Positions 50,974 to 59,487 of a DNA stretch of 63,296 bases are shown piece by piece. Each line of letters opens with the position of its first letter. Positions within the stretch are counted from its first letter, which is position 1. The translations under genes were made by a program, and so were the position numbers. Location: the NCBI GenBank assembly GCA_937952285.1, contig CALFZE010000121.1:1-63296 (forward strand). Reading direction: 5' to 3'. The notes beneath the pieces were generated by a model, which made no database searches, was not told where the DNA came from, and saw only the letters and a program-made list of their open reading frames with translations. The stretch comes from UBA2428 sp002343545 (GTDB taxonomy: Bacteria; Bdellovibrionota; UBA2428).

Positions 50974-52019
50974 GCGACGCGCAAAATGGCGGGCAGCGGC
51001 CGACGACGGCGCCAGGCCTGTTGCAGGATGCGGTCCAGCAGCGCCGGGTAATCGAGCCCGCTCCGCTCGGCGGCCGAGGCGAAGTCCTCGCCCCGGTAGA
51101 GACACGGGTTCGGATTCGCTTCGAGGAACACGATTTCGCCCTCCTCGGTCAAACGCAGGTCGACCCGGGCCGGGCCGCGAAGCTCGAAGAGCGACGCGAT
51201 CTTCTTGCCGACCTGAAGGATGCGTTGCTCGACCTTCGGATCGAGGCTTCGCGCGTAGTCCGAACGGATGCCCCACTTTTTGCGGTAGTCGTCGTTCCAC
51301 TTGGCCTGGTAGGTGGCGATGCGCGGCTTGCCCTCGGGCCAAGCCCCGAACACGAGTTCCCTCAGCGCGAAGACTTGCGGCCGGGCTTCCGCCAGGAGCG
51401 AGACGTAAAGCTCGCGGCCCTCGACGTACTCCTCGAGGATGACGTCGCAGCCGAACTTGCCGTGGAGGTATTCCACGCGCGCCCGCGCCTCTTCCCAGTT
51501 CGAAGCGAAGGAACTCTGCGCGATCCCTTCGCTCGCCTCGAACTCGAGCGGTTTCACGATGACGGGAAAACGGAGCCCGCCCGAGCGGCGCATCGGCCGA
51601 CGGGCCGTCGACACCGCGAAGGCCGGCACGCGCACGCGGTGGTAGGAAAGGATCTTCTTCGTGAGGCCCTTGTCCGCGCAGAGTTCGAGGCAACGGGGCG
51701 AGGCGCCCGTGTACGGCAGGCCGAGCAGGTCGAAGAGTCCGGCGACCTGCGGTTCGAGCGAACGGTCGCCCGCGAAGGCCTCGCATTGGTTGAACACGAT
51801 GTCGGGCCGCACGCGCCGCACGACCCGAAGCAGATCCTCGATCGAATCGCCCAGTCCGAACGCGAAGACCTCGTGCCCGAGCGTCTCGAGCGTGCGCTTG
51901 AGCTGGCGATCCTCGCGGTAGCCCTCTTCGCGCAGGACGAGCTCCATCGCTTCGGGTTCCGTCGTGCGGAGCGTGTCCATGAGCAGAAGGATGCGTTTGC
52001 TCGAAAGTCCCGTCGCCAT
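50970..52019 (-). CDS. ATP-grasp ligase (D-Ala-D-Ala ligase-like)
   Basis: The 349-aa protein starts at the ATG at 52019. It has an N-terminal pre-ATP-grasp domain (RILLLMDTL, IVFNQCEAFAGD, GLPYTGASPRCLELCADKGLTKKIL) and an ATP-grasp domain. The latter includes FPVIVKPLEFEASEGIAQSS, VILEEYVEGRELYVSLL and the metal-binding end RVDLRLTEEGEIVFLEANPNPCL. These features are those of D-alanine-D-alanine ligase relatives that form amide bonds. The substrate is unknown. It lies 2 nt after the zinc-peptidase gene on the same strand, a clear operon. Confidence 0.9.
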   Translation of the reverse strand: MATGLSSKRILLLMDTLRTTEPEAMELVLREEGYREDRQLKRTLETLGHEVFAFGLGDSIEDLLRVVRRVRPDIVFNQCEAFAGDRSLEPQVAGLFDLLGLPYTGASPRCLELCADKGLTKKILSYHRVRVPAFAVSTARRPMRRSGGLRFPVIVKPLEFEASEGIAQSSFASNWEEARARVEYLHGKFGCDVILEEYVEGRELYVSLLAEARPQVFALRELVFGAWPEGKPRIATYQAKWNDDYRKKWGIRSDYARSLDPKVEQRILQVGKKIASLFELRGPARVDLRLTEEGEIVFLEANPNPCLYRGEDFASAAERSGLDYPALLDRILQQAWRRRRPLPAILRVA

Positions 52020-52021
52020 GC

Positions 52022-53068
52022 CTAGTAACTCCTCTTGAAACGGCCCGTGAACAGGAAGTTCAGGACCGTGGCCGAGACGAAGGCCGAAACCCGCAGGCCC
52101 GCGAGCGTCTCGTCGTCGTCGTCGGCCAAACCGAGGCCCAGTTCCTCGCAACGTTTCTCGACGCGCCGGAGAAGCTGGGCGACGACGAACTTCCGTTCCT
52201 TCGTCCATTCGTGCACGGAGTCCACGATCTCGTCGCGCCGCGAGCGTAGGAAGCGCGCGGCCGAGCGCGGACTGCGCTTGGACGCCGTGCCGTGAAACAC
52301 GCGCCGCAAGTCGGGATCGAAGAAATCCGGCCGGTCCTGCGCGTTCTCCCGCCGCCGCTTGCGGTAGTGGCTGTCGAGCGTCGAGCTCATGCGCGAAACG
52401 TCGTAAGGCAGGCGCGCCGAAGCGGCGGGCGCGGGCTTCGCGCGGAACTCCCGCGCGAGCTCGTCGACGTAGCGGAGCTTCGCGAGCGCGACGGGCCAGC
52501 GGCGGTAGGTCTCGGCCCAACGCGACGAGGGATCGAGCCAGACCGCGAAAGTCTCGGCGAAGTCCTCGTCGGGGTGCGCCTGCGCGTACCAGTTCGGCAG
52601 GTGACGGACGTAGCTATGGCTGTAGGGCCGCGGACGGTAGTTCTCGGGCTCGTACTCGAGGTCCGGTGGGCCGAAGATCTTCTTCCAGCGGGGCCGGCGC
52701 GAGACGCGGAAGGCGTGGTCGAAGCAGTGACCGAGCTCGTGGCGAAGGAGCTTGAGGAACATCTCGGGGCTTTCGCCCTCGGCCTCGAGCAGCTGCGCGC
52801 GCTCGAGGCTCACCAGGCGCGGGTGAGCGAGGTAGAAGGGAACGGCGACGGCCACCTCGCCCTCGGGGCTGAACCACTCGTCGCCGAAATAGATGCGCGG
52901 ATCGAGCTCCAGCCCGCGGTCGCGAAGTTCGCCGCGGACCTGGTCCACGAGCGAGCGGAGCGACGAGCTCTCGAGGTCGAGGCCGAGCTCGCGAAAACGC
53001 AGGCGCATGAGCTCGGCGTCGCCGAGTCCGCTCCAATCGATCGTCGTGGGGACGCCCGCGGGTTTCAC
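52022..53068 (-). CDS. zinc-dependent metallopeptidase-like protein
   Basis: The 348-aa protein starts at a GTG. The core has LLRHELGHCFDHAF (HExxH: His110, Glu111, His114) and downstream EDFAETFAVWL (Glu168/Glu172, third ligand region), a gluzincin-like arrangement. It matches putative zinc-binding metallopeptidases that accompany ATP-grasp genes. The second half (about 200-348) is basic and helical, without signal peptide. It probably cleaves a cytoplasmic peptide or acts on the product of the paired ATP-grasp ligase; this is inference. Confidence 0.82.
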   Translation of the reverse strand: MKPAGVPTTIDWSGLGDAELMRLRFRELGLDLESSSLRSLVDQVRGELRDRGLELDPRIYFGDEWFSPEGEVAVAVPFYLAHPRLVSLERAQLLEAEGESPEMFLKLLRHELGHCFDHAFRVSRRPRWKKIFGPPDLEYEPENYRPRPYSHSYVRHLPNWYAQAHPDEDFAETFAVWLDPSSRWAETYRRWPVALAKLRYVDELAREFRAKPAPAASARLPYDVSRMSSTLDSHYRKRRRENAQDRPDFFDPDLRRVFHGTASKRSPRSAARFLRSRRDEIVDSVHEWTKERKFVVAQLLRRVEKRCEELGLGLADDDDETLAGLRVSAFVSATVLNFLFTGRFKRSY

Positions 53069-53124
53069 GCCTTACCAGTATAGGCCAAGCGAGGCGTCAG
53101 AAACCCGTCGAGGGCGCGGACGGA

Positions 53125-54159
53125 TCAACGGTGATTTGGCAGCGGCGCGCCCCGCGCGCTCTCGTAGACGGCGCGGTTGAACTCGCCGTTGCTCACGCCG
53201 TCGCGCGTGCGGTAGTGCCAGCCGTGCACCCACGGCGCGTAGACGTGAAGGATCGAGTCCGGCACCCAAGCGGCGCAGTTGTCGTCGGGGTTCTCGGTCG
53301 CGCGAAAGATCCCCTTCGGGCCGTAGACGAGCTTGCGATGCTCCGAGGTCGAGAGGCCCCCGAACACGCGGCTCATGACGATGTCCCGCGCCCCCTGCGC
53401 GAAACCGATCTTCCATTCCGGGCGACCGCCGCAGAAAGCCCCCATCTGGTGGCCGACGAGCCCGCTGTTCACGTCGAGCTGGACGTGGTTGCGCGCGAGC
53501 GCATAGCGGATGTCCTCGACGTAAGGCGCGTCGAAGTTCGACCAGATGTCGTCGGCGAAGTGGAGCCCCGGGGAGTCCACGAGCGCCGTGCGGTAGCGGG
53601 CACGGGGCGTCGCCGCGTGCATCTGGTCCAGGTTGCCGAGCACGCCGAGCGCGCCCGCCGATTCGCCGAAGACGACGACGTCGTCGACGCGCGAGAGCTT
53701 GACGGTGCCGCTGCGCTCGAGCTCGGCGAGCGCGAGCCCCACGTTCAGGCGGCCTTCGTGCCGCGTGCCGTAGCTCGCGACGTGGCGACCGTAGTACAGG
53801 TCGCCCGTGCAGTAAGGGAAGTAGACGTAGGTATGGTCGAGAAACGGATTGCCGGCGAGACGACCGTCGAGGGCGCCGATGACGCCGCCCACTTTGAGCT
53901 TCGTGATCTGCGGAAAGACGCAGGTCCCGCGGCTCCAGCAAGCGCCGCCGCCCTCGAGGTGGAAGAGGACCTTATCCGCTCGACCCGGCTTGACGTAGAC
54001 GCCGTAGGGCGAACCGTCGCCACAGCGGGCGCCCGGGATACCGACGAGCTGGTATTCCTTCGTTTGGTCCCCGAAACCGAGCGAACGGGGCTCGACTTCG
54101 GCCCAAGCCGGAGCGGATCCCAACGAGACCGAGAGAAAGAGTCGTGCTGCATGCTTCAT
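53125..54159 (-). CDS. secreted pectinacetylesterase/Notum-like hydrolase
   Basis: The 344-aa precursor has a signal peptide (LFLSVSLGSAPAWA). The pectinacetylesterase family features are LFHLEGGGACW (oxyanion region), VYFPYCTGDLYYG, and the nucleophile motif VVFGESAGALG (Ser in GESAG). A later DSILHVYAPWVHGWHY could hold the His. The substrate need not be pectin; bacterial members remove acyl esters from polysaccharides. It has no close operon partner: 56 nt separate it from the zinc-peptidase gene, on the same strand. Confidence 0.82.
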   Translation of the reverse strand: MKHAARLFLSVSLGSAPAWAEVEPRSLGFGDQTKEYQLVGIPGARCGDGSPYGVYVKPGRADKVLFHLEGGGACWSRGTCVFPQITKLKVGGVIGALDGRLAGNPFLDHTYVYFPYCTGDLYYGRHVASYGTRHEGRLNVGLALAELERSGTVKLSRVDDVVVFGESAGALGVLGNLDQMHAATPRARYRTALVDSPGLHFADDIWSNFDAPYVEDIRYALARNHVQLDVNSGLVGHQMGAFCGGRPEWKIGFAQGARDIVMSRVFGGLSTSEHRKLVYGPKGIFRATENPDDNCAAWVPDSILHVYAPWVHGWHYRTRDGVSNGEFNRAVYESARGAPLPNHR

Positions 54160-54305
54160 GGACTCCGTTTCGGAAGTCCCGGCAAAATATTGACGCCGAC
54201 TTTTGCCCCAAACCGAGGCCGTCGCCGCGCACGATTCGATCTAAGTCGCGGAAGTCGCGCCTTTTAACGCGTCGCCGCCGTGACCGAGATTTTCTTGTTC
54301 CGAAG

Positions 54306-55280
54306 TTATTCCACGCAAGCCGAAAGCTCTTGGGCAAGGGCCGGCCCCCCGCCCCGCTTCACGAAGTCGGCGTAGAGACGGCGCGCCTGGGCGAGGTACT
54401 TGGCCGGCACCGCGTCCGATTCACCGCCGATGTTCACGTCGGCCTCGACCTCGTCCTTCAACGCGCCGACTTTCTCGACGCGATCGACGAGCTCGAGAAA
54501 GAGGCAGCGCGAGATCGCGCAGGTCCGCGCGCCGGGACGGGGCTTCGGAAGGTCGCCGTACTTGCTCGTCGCGACGGGATCGCGCAGGAGGCCGCGCAAC
54601 GCCGGGACGGGGCACGAGGTGCCGGGACGGAACGAGAGCAAACCTTCGAGCGTGCGCGCCTCGATGAGGAACCACCGCAGCCGGCGCCGGAACTCGTGCA
54701 GGCCGTTTCCTTCTTCGAGTTTCGAGACGTCGAATTCTTCGTCGACGACCTTCCCCAGGCTGTGGCGAAGGCGCTCGACCATGTAGGCGTAGTCTTCGGC
54801 CGGCGACATCCCGTCGAACTTGGCGAGCTGGCGTTCGAAGCGGCGCAAGAGCGGTTCCGCTCCCCCCGCCCAGCCGTCTTTCCTCAGACGTTTAGCCACA
54901 TCCTTCTGGGCGTCCTGGACCTTGCCTTCGAGGCGCCGCACTTCGCCCGCCGGCGCGCCGCGCTCGCGCGCGCGCTTGAGGATCGTGCTCCACTTGTCCA
55001 CGCCGCCCAGCACGTCCTCGAGGCCCTTGGCCGCCGACGTCATCGGCTTGAAGATTTCCTTGTCGCGTTCCGTGTAGAGACGACCCAACGCCTGAAGGTT
55101 GAAGGCCGCGATACGCGCCCCCGGCAAATCGGCCAGTTGCTTCGCCGCTTCGTCGACCGAGCCGGGCGATCCGAGCGCGGGCCGCAAAGCCTCGATCGAA
55201 GGCCGGAAGCGGGATTCGTGCAACGAAGCCGCCGAGGCCGAAACCGACGCGAGGGCGAAGACGGACAAAAGACTCTTCAT
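54306..55280 (-). CDS. secreted helical protein of unknown function (324 aa)
   Basis: The ATG at 55280 begins a signal peptide (MKSLLSVFALASVSASA). The mature protein is rich in charged helices, with LHEFRRRLRWFLIEARTLEGLL weakly recalling the CHAD domain (helix with His and Arg pairs that binds polyphosphate), but too little else matches to claim that family. Cysteines occur in CPVPALRG, RTCAISRCLF and at the end (ACVE). The function is unknown. Confidence 0.6.
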   Translation of the reverse strand: MKSLLSVFALASVSASAASLHESRFRPSIEALRPALGSPGSVDEAAKQLADLPGARIAAFNLQALGRLYTERDKEIFKPMTSAAKGLEDVLGGVDKWSTILKRARERGAPAGEVRRLEGKVQDAQKDVAKRLRKDGWAGGAEPLLRRFERQLAKFDGMSPAEDYAYMVERLRHSLGKVVDEEFDVSKLEEGNGLHEFRRRLRWFLIEARTLEGLLSFRPGTSCPVPALRGLLRDPVATSKYGDLPKPRPGARTCAISRCLFLELVDRVEKVGALKDEVEADVNIGGESDAVPAKYLAQARRLYADFVKRGGGPALAQELSACVE

Positions 55281-55339
55281 GTTCCCGTTATCGACCCGTC
55301 CCGCGGCAAAAGCGACGGCGGAAATCCGACGCCCCTCGA

Positions 55340-55687
55340 TCAGAGTTCTTCGACGCCCCAAACGTTGCCTTCGGGGTCGGCGAAATGGCTAAAACGCGGG
55401 CTTTCGCCCTCGCGGCGAGGCTCGCCGACTTTGGCGCCGGCGGCCTCGAGGCCCGCGAGCGTCGCGTCCAAGTCCTCGCACAGGAAGTAGGGCTGCGGGC
55501 CGCGACCGATGTCGGCGTCGTCCGCGGCCGCGTGCACGGCCAAGCGACCGAGCTCCCGGTGGTGGAGCGAGGCGTATTCGCCGGGCGCGTGGTAGTCGAT
55601 CTCGAAGCCGAGCGCGTCGACGTACCATCGCACCGTTTCGGCGTGACGGCGCGCGAAGATCATGACGTGGGAAAAACGTTTCAGCAT
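55340..55687 (-). CDS. VOC (glyoxalase/bleomycin-resistance fold) family protein
   Basis: The 115-aa protein has the VOC beta-alpha-beta-beta-beta modules: FSHVMIFARRHAETVRWYVDALGFE, then GRLAVHAA and GPQPYFLCEDLDATLAGLEAAGAKV, ending FADPEGNVWGVEEL (metal-ligand Glu). Members bind a divalent metal and act on small molecules such as methylglyoxal adducts or antibiotics. The ATG at 55687 overlaps the stop of the TIGR02147-type gene, so it is coupled to it. Confidence 0.88.
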   Translation of the reverse strand: MLKRFSHVMIFARRHAETVRWYVDALGFEIDYHAPGEYASLHHRELGRLAVHAAADDADIGRGPQPYFLCEDLDATLAGLEAAGAKVGEPRREGESPRFSHFADPEGNVWGVEEL

Positions 55688-56394
55688 CCTTCTTCCTTTC
55701 CGAAGCGCGCGAGCGGCCAACGCGCGTGAACGACCATGTGCAAGGCCCCGTTCCCGTCGCGGGCGCGGACGCGAAACTCCTCGACGAGTTCGCGCCAACG
55801 CGAGTCGAAGGCGCGCGCGTCCCCGGGGTTCAGCCACAAAAACTCGGCGTCCGAGTCGAGCTCGGTCTCGGCAAGGTACGCCGACTCGAAGCGTTTGATG
55901 AGACTGGCCGCTTCGTAGCTCGGCGTCACGCCCGCCCGCAGACGTCGCAGGTAACGGAGCGCGTTCTCGACCTGCAGCGCGGTCAAGCCCAGGCGTTCGG
56001 CCATTCGACGCTCGTCGGTGAAGCCCGCGGCCTTGAGCGCCCGCACGGCCCCGAAGTACCAGGCGTTGCGCTGCGCGGAGCGACCTTCGCGCGGGGTCGC
56101 CTTCGCCGGCGATCGCGCGCGCAGCCGTGCCGCGGCCAGGGCGCGCCGCGCGGGCGTGCGGGCGTGTCGCGCGACGACGGAGTCCACGAAGATCGCGCGA
56201 AGCTCCGCGCCGAGCCGCAGACGATCGGCCACACTTTCCGCGCGCGCCTCCCCGAGGCCCTTTTTCCCGGCCAAGATCTCGGACGTCTTGGAGGGCGCGA
56301 GACCGATGTCGCGCGCGAAGGCGCGGAGCGAATAGCGGGCGTTCATGCGGAGCCGGCGCTCAAACTGTCCGCGCAAAATGTCTCGGTAGCTCAC
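55681..56394 (-). CDS. TIGR02147 family protein (HTH-type)
   Basis: The 237-aa protein shows the TIGR02147 pattern: SYRDILRGQFERRLRMNARYSLRAFARDIGLAPSKTSEILAGKKGL, where an HTH-like segment follows the R-x-R-x-x-N-x-x-Y-S phrase. Then come LGLTALQVENALRYLRRL (second HTH-like) and a C-terminal domain. The family is common in Bdellovibrio-like and Fibrobacter genomes and is thought to be regulatory. The GTG at 56394 is taken as start; a TTG at 56445 is the alternative. It is coupled to the VOC gene. Confidence 0.82.
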   Translation of the reverse strand: MSYRDILRGQFERRLRMNARYSLRAFARDIGLAPSKTSEILAGKKGLGEARAESVADRLRLGAELRAIFVDSVVARHARTPARRALAAARLRARSPAKATPREGRSAQRNAWYFGAVRALKAAGFTDERRMAERLGLTALQVENALRYLRRLRAGVTPSYEAASLIKRFESAYLAETELDSDAEFLWLNPGDARAFDSRWRELVEEFRVRARDGNGALHMVVHARWPLARFGKEEGC

Positions 56395-56474
56395 CGAAAC
56401 GTTGTCGCACGTCGGCGACCCGGGAAGCAAGGCCGCGGGGAACAAAGCGTTCCCCCACGTTCCCCGCGAAAAAG

Positions 56475-57119
56475 CTAGCGGCGCAAAGACGCCTCGACGG
56501 CCGCCCGCAGGGGCTCGTAGCCCAGATCGCGCAGGAGCGTGCCGTTCACGAAGAAGCTCGGGGTCGCGCGGACGCCGAGCTCCATGCCGTCGGCGCGGTC
56601 CTGCTCGATCTTCTGGGCGTGGCGGCCGCTCCGCACGGCGTCCTCGAGACGAGCCTTATCGAGGCCCATCTCGACGAGGATCTCGGCGATGCGCTCGGCC
56701 CGCGGGTTATCGTGCGAGCCCCACTCGGGTTGCAACTCGAAGAGACGATCGAGGGCTTCCCAGTATTTCCCTTGCTCGCGCGCGCCCTCGAGGAGCGAAG
56801 CCGCGAGGGCGGAGTTTCCGTGGAACGGCATGTAACGCACGACCAAGCGGACCTTGCCCGGAAAGTCGGCGACGACGCGTTTCACGATGGGCGCCATCGC
56901 CCGGCAGGCCTCGCACTCCGGATCGAGAAACTCGACGATGGTCACCGGCGCGTCGGCCGGCCCCATCGAGGGACTGTAGGGACGCACGAGCTTCTCCGCG
57001 ACGCTCGCCTGGGCGAGGTCCTTGTCTTGGCTACGGCGATACACGACGGTCGCCGCGGCGAGCGCCACGACGACGAGCGAGACGAGACCAACGATCGGCC
57101 AAATGTTGCGGGATTTCAC
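56475..57119 (-). CDS. DsbA-like thioredoxin-fold thiol oxidoreductase
   Basis: The 214-aa protein starts at a GTG overlapping the dsbB stop (GTGA). It has one N-terminal membrane segment (WPIVGLVSLVVVALAAATVV). The thioredoxin-fold domain follows with active site ECEAC (C-x-x-C in DPECEACRAM), a cis-proline phrase ATPSFFVNG and a helical insert. It probably introduces disulfides into exported proteins and is re-oxidised by the neighbouring DsbB. Confidence 0.9.
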   Translation of the reverse strand: MKSRNIWPIVGLVSLVVVALAAATVVYRRSQDKDLAQASVAEKLVRPYSPSMGPADAPVTIVEFLDPECEACRAMAPIVKRVVADFPGKVRLVVRYMPFHGNSALAASLLEGAREQGKYWEALDRLFELQPEWGSHDNPRAERIAEILVEMGLDKARLEDAVRSGRHAQKIEQDRADGMELGVRATPSFFVNGTLLRDLGYEPLRAAVEASLRR

Positions 57120-57541
57120 GCGAGAGTTTCCTTTCGTTTGGAGCGGTGGAAGGCCCAGAGACAGGCCGCGATAAGAACGAAGCCCACGAGCGAAAGACTC
57201 GGGATCGTGATGAAGCCGAACCATTCGATCTGCTTCGAGGTGCAAGAGATGCCCTGCGTGCACGGCGACACGCTCTCCGGGAGCACGCCGTAGTAAAGCA
57301 GGTTATGGTAGACCGCCGTGACGAGACCCGGCAGCAACAATGCCGTCGCGTAAAGCGCGCAACGCGCGTCTTCTAGAACGAGTCCAAGCGCGAGGATCGG
57401 AATGAGCGGGTACATGGCGATGCGCTGGTACCAGCACAAGACGCAAGGCGGCAACTTCATGACCTCGCTGAAGAAAAGACTCCCGGCCGTCGCGACGAGC
57501 GCCACGGCGAGGGCCGCGAAAAGGGGCCACCATCGATTCAT
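57116..57541 (-). CDS. dsbB: disulfide bond formation protein DsbB
   Basis: The 141-aa protein has four membrane helices. The first periplasmic loop has the Cys pair PPCVLCWYQR and the second loop PCTQGISC, the four cysteines needed to pass electrons from DsbA to quinone. The compact form matches the BdbC/short DsbB group. It is the first gene of the dsbB-dsbA pair, translationally coupled by GTGA. Confidence 0.93.
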   Translation of the reverse strand: MNRWWPLFAALAVALVATAGSLFFSEVMKLPPCVLCWYQRIAMYPLIPILALGLVLEDARCALYATALLLPGLVTAVYHNLLYYGVLPESVSPCTQGISCTSKQIEWFGFITIPSLSLVGFVLIAACLWAFHRSKRKETLA

Positions 57542-57668
57542 GCCGCCGAGACTAACGGCAGTCTCTCGGCCTGTCGATGCGTGCCGTCCCGCGAATCGAC
57601 TGTCCCGTCAAAAGCGCCCTGCCCATCGGGCCCTCCCCGACCCTATAATGGCGCCAGGGAGATTCACC

Positions 57669-59393
57669 ATGAAGAACGTTCGTAGCTTTCGCCTGTGGCC
57701 GACGGCCGCCTTCCTTCTCGCCTGCGCTTCGCCGACCGCGACGCGCGAGCCCGCTTCGCTCAAGGCTCCGGCGGGCCGACCGCGCGGGAACGCTTTCGAC
57801 CACGTCCTGCGCGATCTCGGCCTGAACGTCTACTTCGCGAACCTCCACGCCCACCATTTCATGGGCAAGGGCCAGCCGAGCGACTACACCTGCAAATCCG
57901 CGAGCGGCTACGCCTACGACGACGGTCGTCCCTGCCGTAACAACGACGAACGGCAGAACACGAAGATCGAGCACGCCGACTTCCTCGACTACTTCACCGA
58001 GGCCTGCGACTACGCCCGCGAGAAGGGCGGGCTCGACATCCTCATGATCACCGCGCACACCAAGACGAGCCGCGAGAAGGACACCGACACGCCCCCGGCC
58101 GAGCTCGACCTGCGGCGCCGCAAGCTCGCCGAGATCAACGCCAAGCACGCCGGCCGCTTCCTCTGCGGTCTCGGTCAAGAGGCAAGCTCGATCTCGGCCG
58201 GCAACCACCTGGGCGTCATGGGCCACTTCCCCGCGCAGGGCGAAGCGACGAACCCGATCTACTTCGACACGGGCCGCTTCGACCGCGCTTACCGCGAAAT
58301 GGGCGAGCGTTCCCGCGCGGGCGAGCGCTTCATCGTGCAATTCAACCACCCCGACGTCCCGAAGGATCTTTGGTGGAAGCCGCTCGCGCAGACCCCGCGC
58401 AAAGAAGCGATGAACGACTACGGCCTCGACGACTTCGCCCCGATCGGCTGCGCGCTCAAGCCGGCGCAGCTCGCGGAATCGGGCGAGGTCTGCACCGCCG
58501 AACGGCGCGAATTCCTGGACCGCCCGCTGCTCGAACAGACCTTCGCGCGCATCCGCGAGGTCGCGAACGATCCCTTCCGGCTGATCGAAGTCGTGCGGAC
58601 GGGCGGCGCGACGGCCAACCCCGGCGAAGACTTCGTGGCCGTCCACCAACGCGGCGGCGCCCCGGAGGCCGAACACGATCACGGCGACGAAGAGTCCGGA
58701 CCGGCCGAGAAAGACTCGGGCTTCGCCTCGCTCGACAAAGAGATCTACAACTACATCTTTTACCTCAACATGGGTTTCCGCTTGGGCCCCACCGGTAACC
58801 AAGACAACCACCACATGAACTGGGGCACGGCCTCGGCCACCCGCACGGGCGTCGTGGCGGCCTCGCTCGCCGAGAACGACGTCTTCCGAGCCCTCGACTC
58901 GCGGCGGACCTACGGTTCGGAGGATCGCAACGCCCGCGCCCTTATCTACGCGCGCCTGCCCGAGCAGATCGGCAAGAAAGAACGCGTCATCATGGGCGAC
59001 GTCGCGGAAACCCAAGCCGACCACGTGCGCCTCTACGTCCTCTACGACGATCCCGACGCGCAAGACCTCGTCGCGGGCCTGCGTCTCTACTACTACCGCG
59101 CGGGCCAGAAGGACCTCGACTTCAGCCGTCGGGTCGCGCCCTCTTCGGTGCAACGACTCATCGAGTTCGGACCGAACGGCCAAGTTACCCTGCCCTCGGG
59201 CCCGCCGAGCGATCCCGCCTTCAAGCTCGCGACGAGCGATCGCGATCCGACCCTGCGCGCGGGTTACCTCGCCTACTTCACGCTCCCCCTCGAAGCCGGC
59301 GAGCAGTACGTCTTCGCCGAGATCACGCAGAAGAGCGATCGCGACCGCATCTGGACGGCGCCGATCTGGATCAAGCGCGTTCCGAAGCCCTAA
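57669..59393 (+). CDS. PHP-domain lipoprotein (CehA/McbA-like phosphoesterase)
   Basis: CAGGGAGA precedes the ATG. The 574-aa precursor has a lipoprotein signal ending FLLACAS (lipid Cys at about 19). The PHP metal sites are visible in YFANLHAHHFMGKG (H-x-H), ILMITAHTKTSR, LCGLGQEASS and FNHPDVPKDL, then TGNQDNHH (final Asp/His). Related CehA/McbA proteins hydrolyse esters or carbamates. The C-terminal part is beta-rich. It is anchored in the envelope and transcribed alone. Confidence 0.85.
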   Translation: MKNVRSFRLWPTAAFLLACASPTATREPASLKAPAGRPRGNAFDHVLRDLGLNVYFANLHAHHFMGKGQPSDYTCKSASGYAYDDGRPCRNNDERQNTKIEHADFLDYFTEACDYAREKGGLDILMITAHTKTSREKDTDTPPAELDLRRRKLAEINAKHAGRFLCGLGQEASSISAGNHLGVMGHFPAQGEATNPIYFDTGRFDRAYREMGERSRAGERFIVQFNHPDVPKDLWWKPLAQTPRKEAMNDYGLDDFAPIGCALKPAQLAESGEVCTAERREFLDRPLLEQTFARIREVANDPFRLIEVVRTGGATANPGEDFVAVHQRGGAPEAEHDHGDEESGPAEKDSGFASLDKEIYNYIFYLNMGFRLGPTGNQDNHHMNWGTASATRTGVVAASLAENDVFRALDSRRTYGSEDRNARALIYARLPEQIGKKERVIMGDVAETQADHVRLYVLYDDPDAQDLVAGLRLYYYRAGQKDLDFSRRVAPSSVQRLIEFGPNGQVTLPSGPPSDPAFKLATSDRDPTLRAGYLAYFTLPLEAGEQYVFAEITQKSDRDRIWTAPIWIKRVPKP

Positions 59394-59411
59394 GAAGAGC
59401 TCTAACCCTTG

Positions 59412-59439
59412 GAGGAACGCACCCTTACGCGCGTTCCTC
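59412..59439. terminator. hairpin after the PHP lipoprotein gene
   Basis: A perfect 9-bp inverted repeat (GAGGAACGC at 59412-59420 and GCGTTCCTC at 59431-59439, loop 10 nt) lies 18 nt after the stop. No T-run follows, so it may be a weak terminator or an mRNA-stabilising structure. Confidence 0.45.
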
Positions 59440-59487
59440 ACCCAATCTTCATACTATGGCCACACGTCCGCGTTCTAGAATGGAGAT

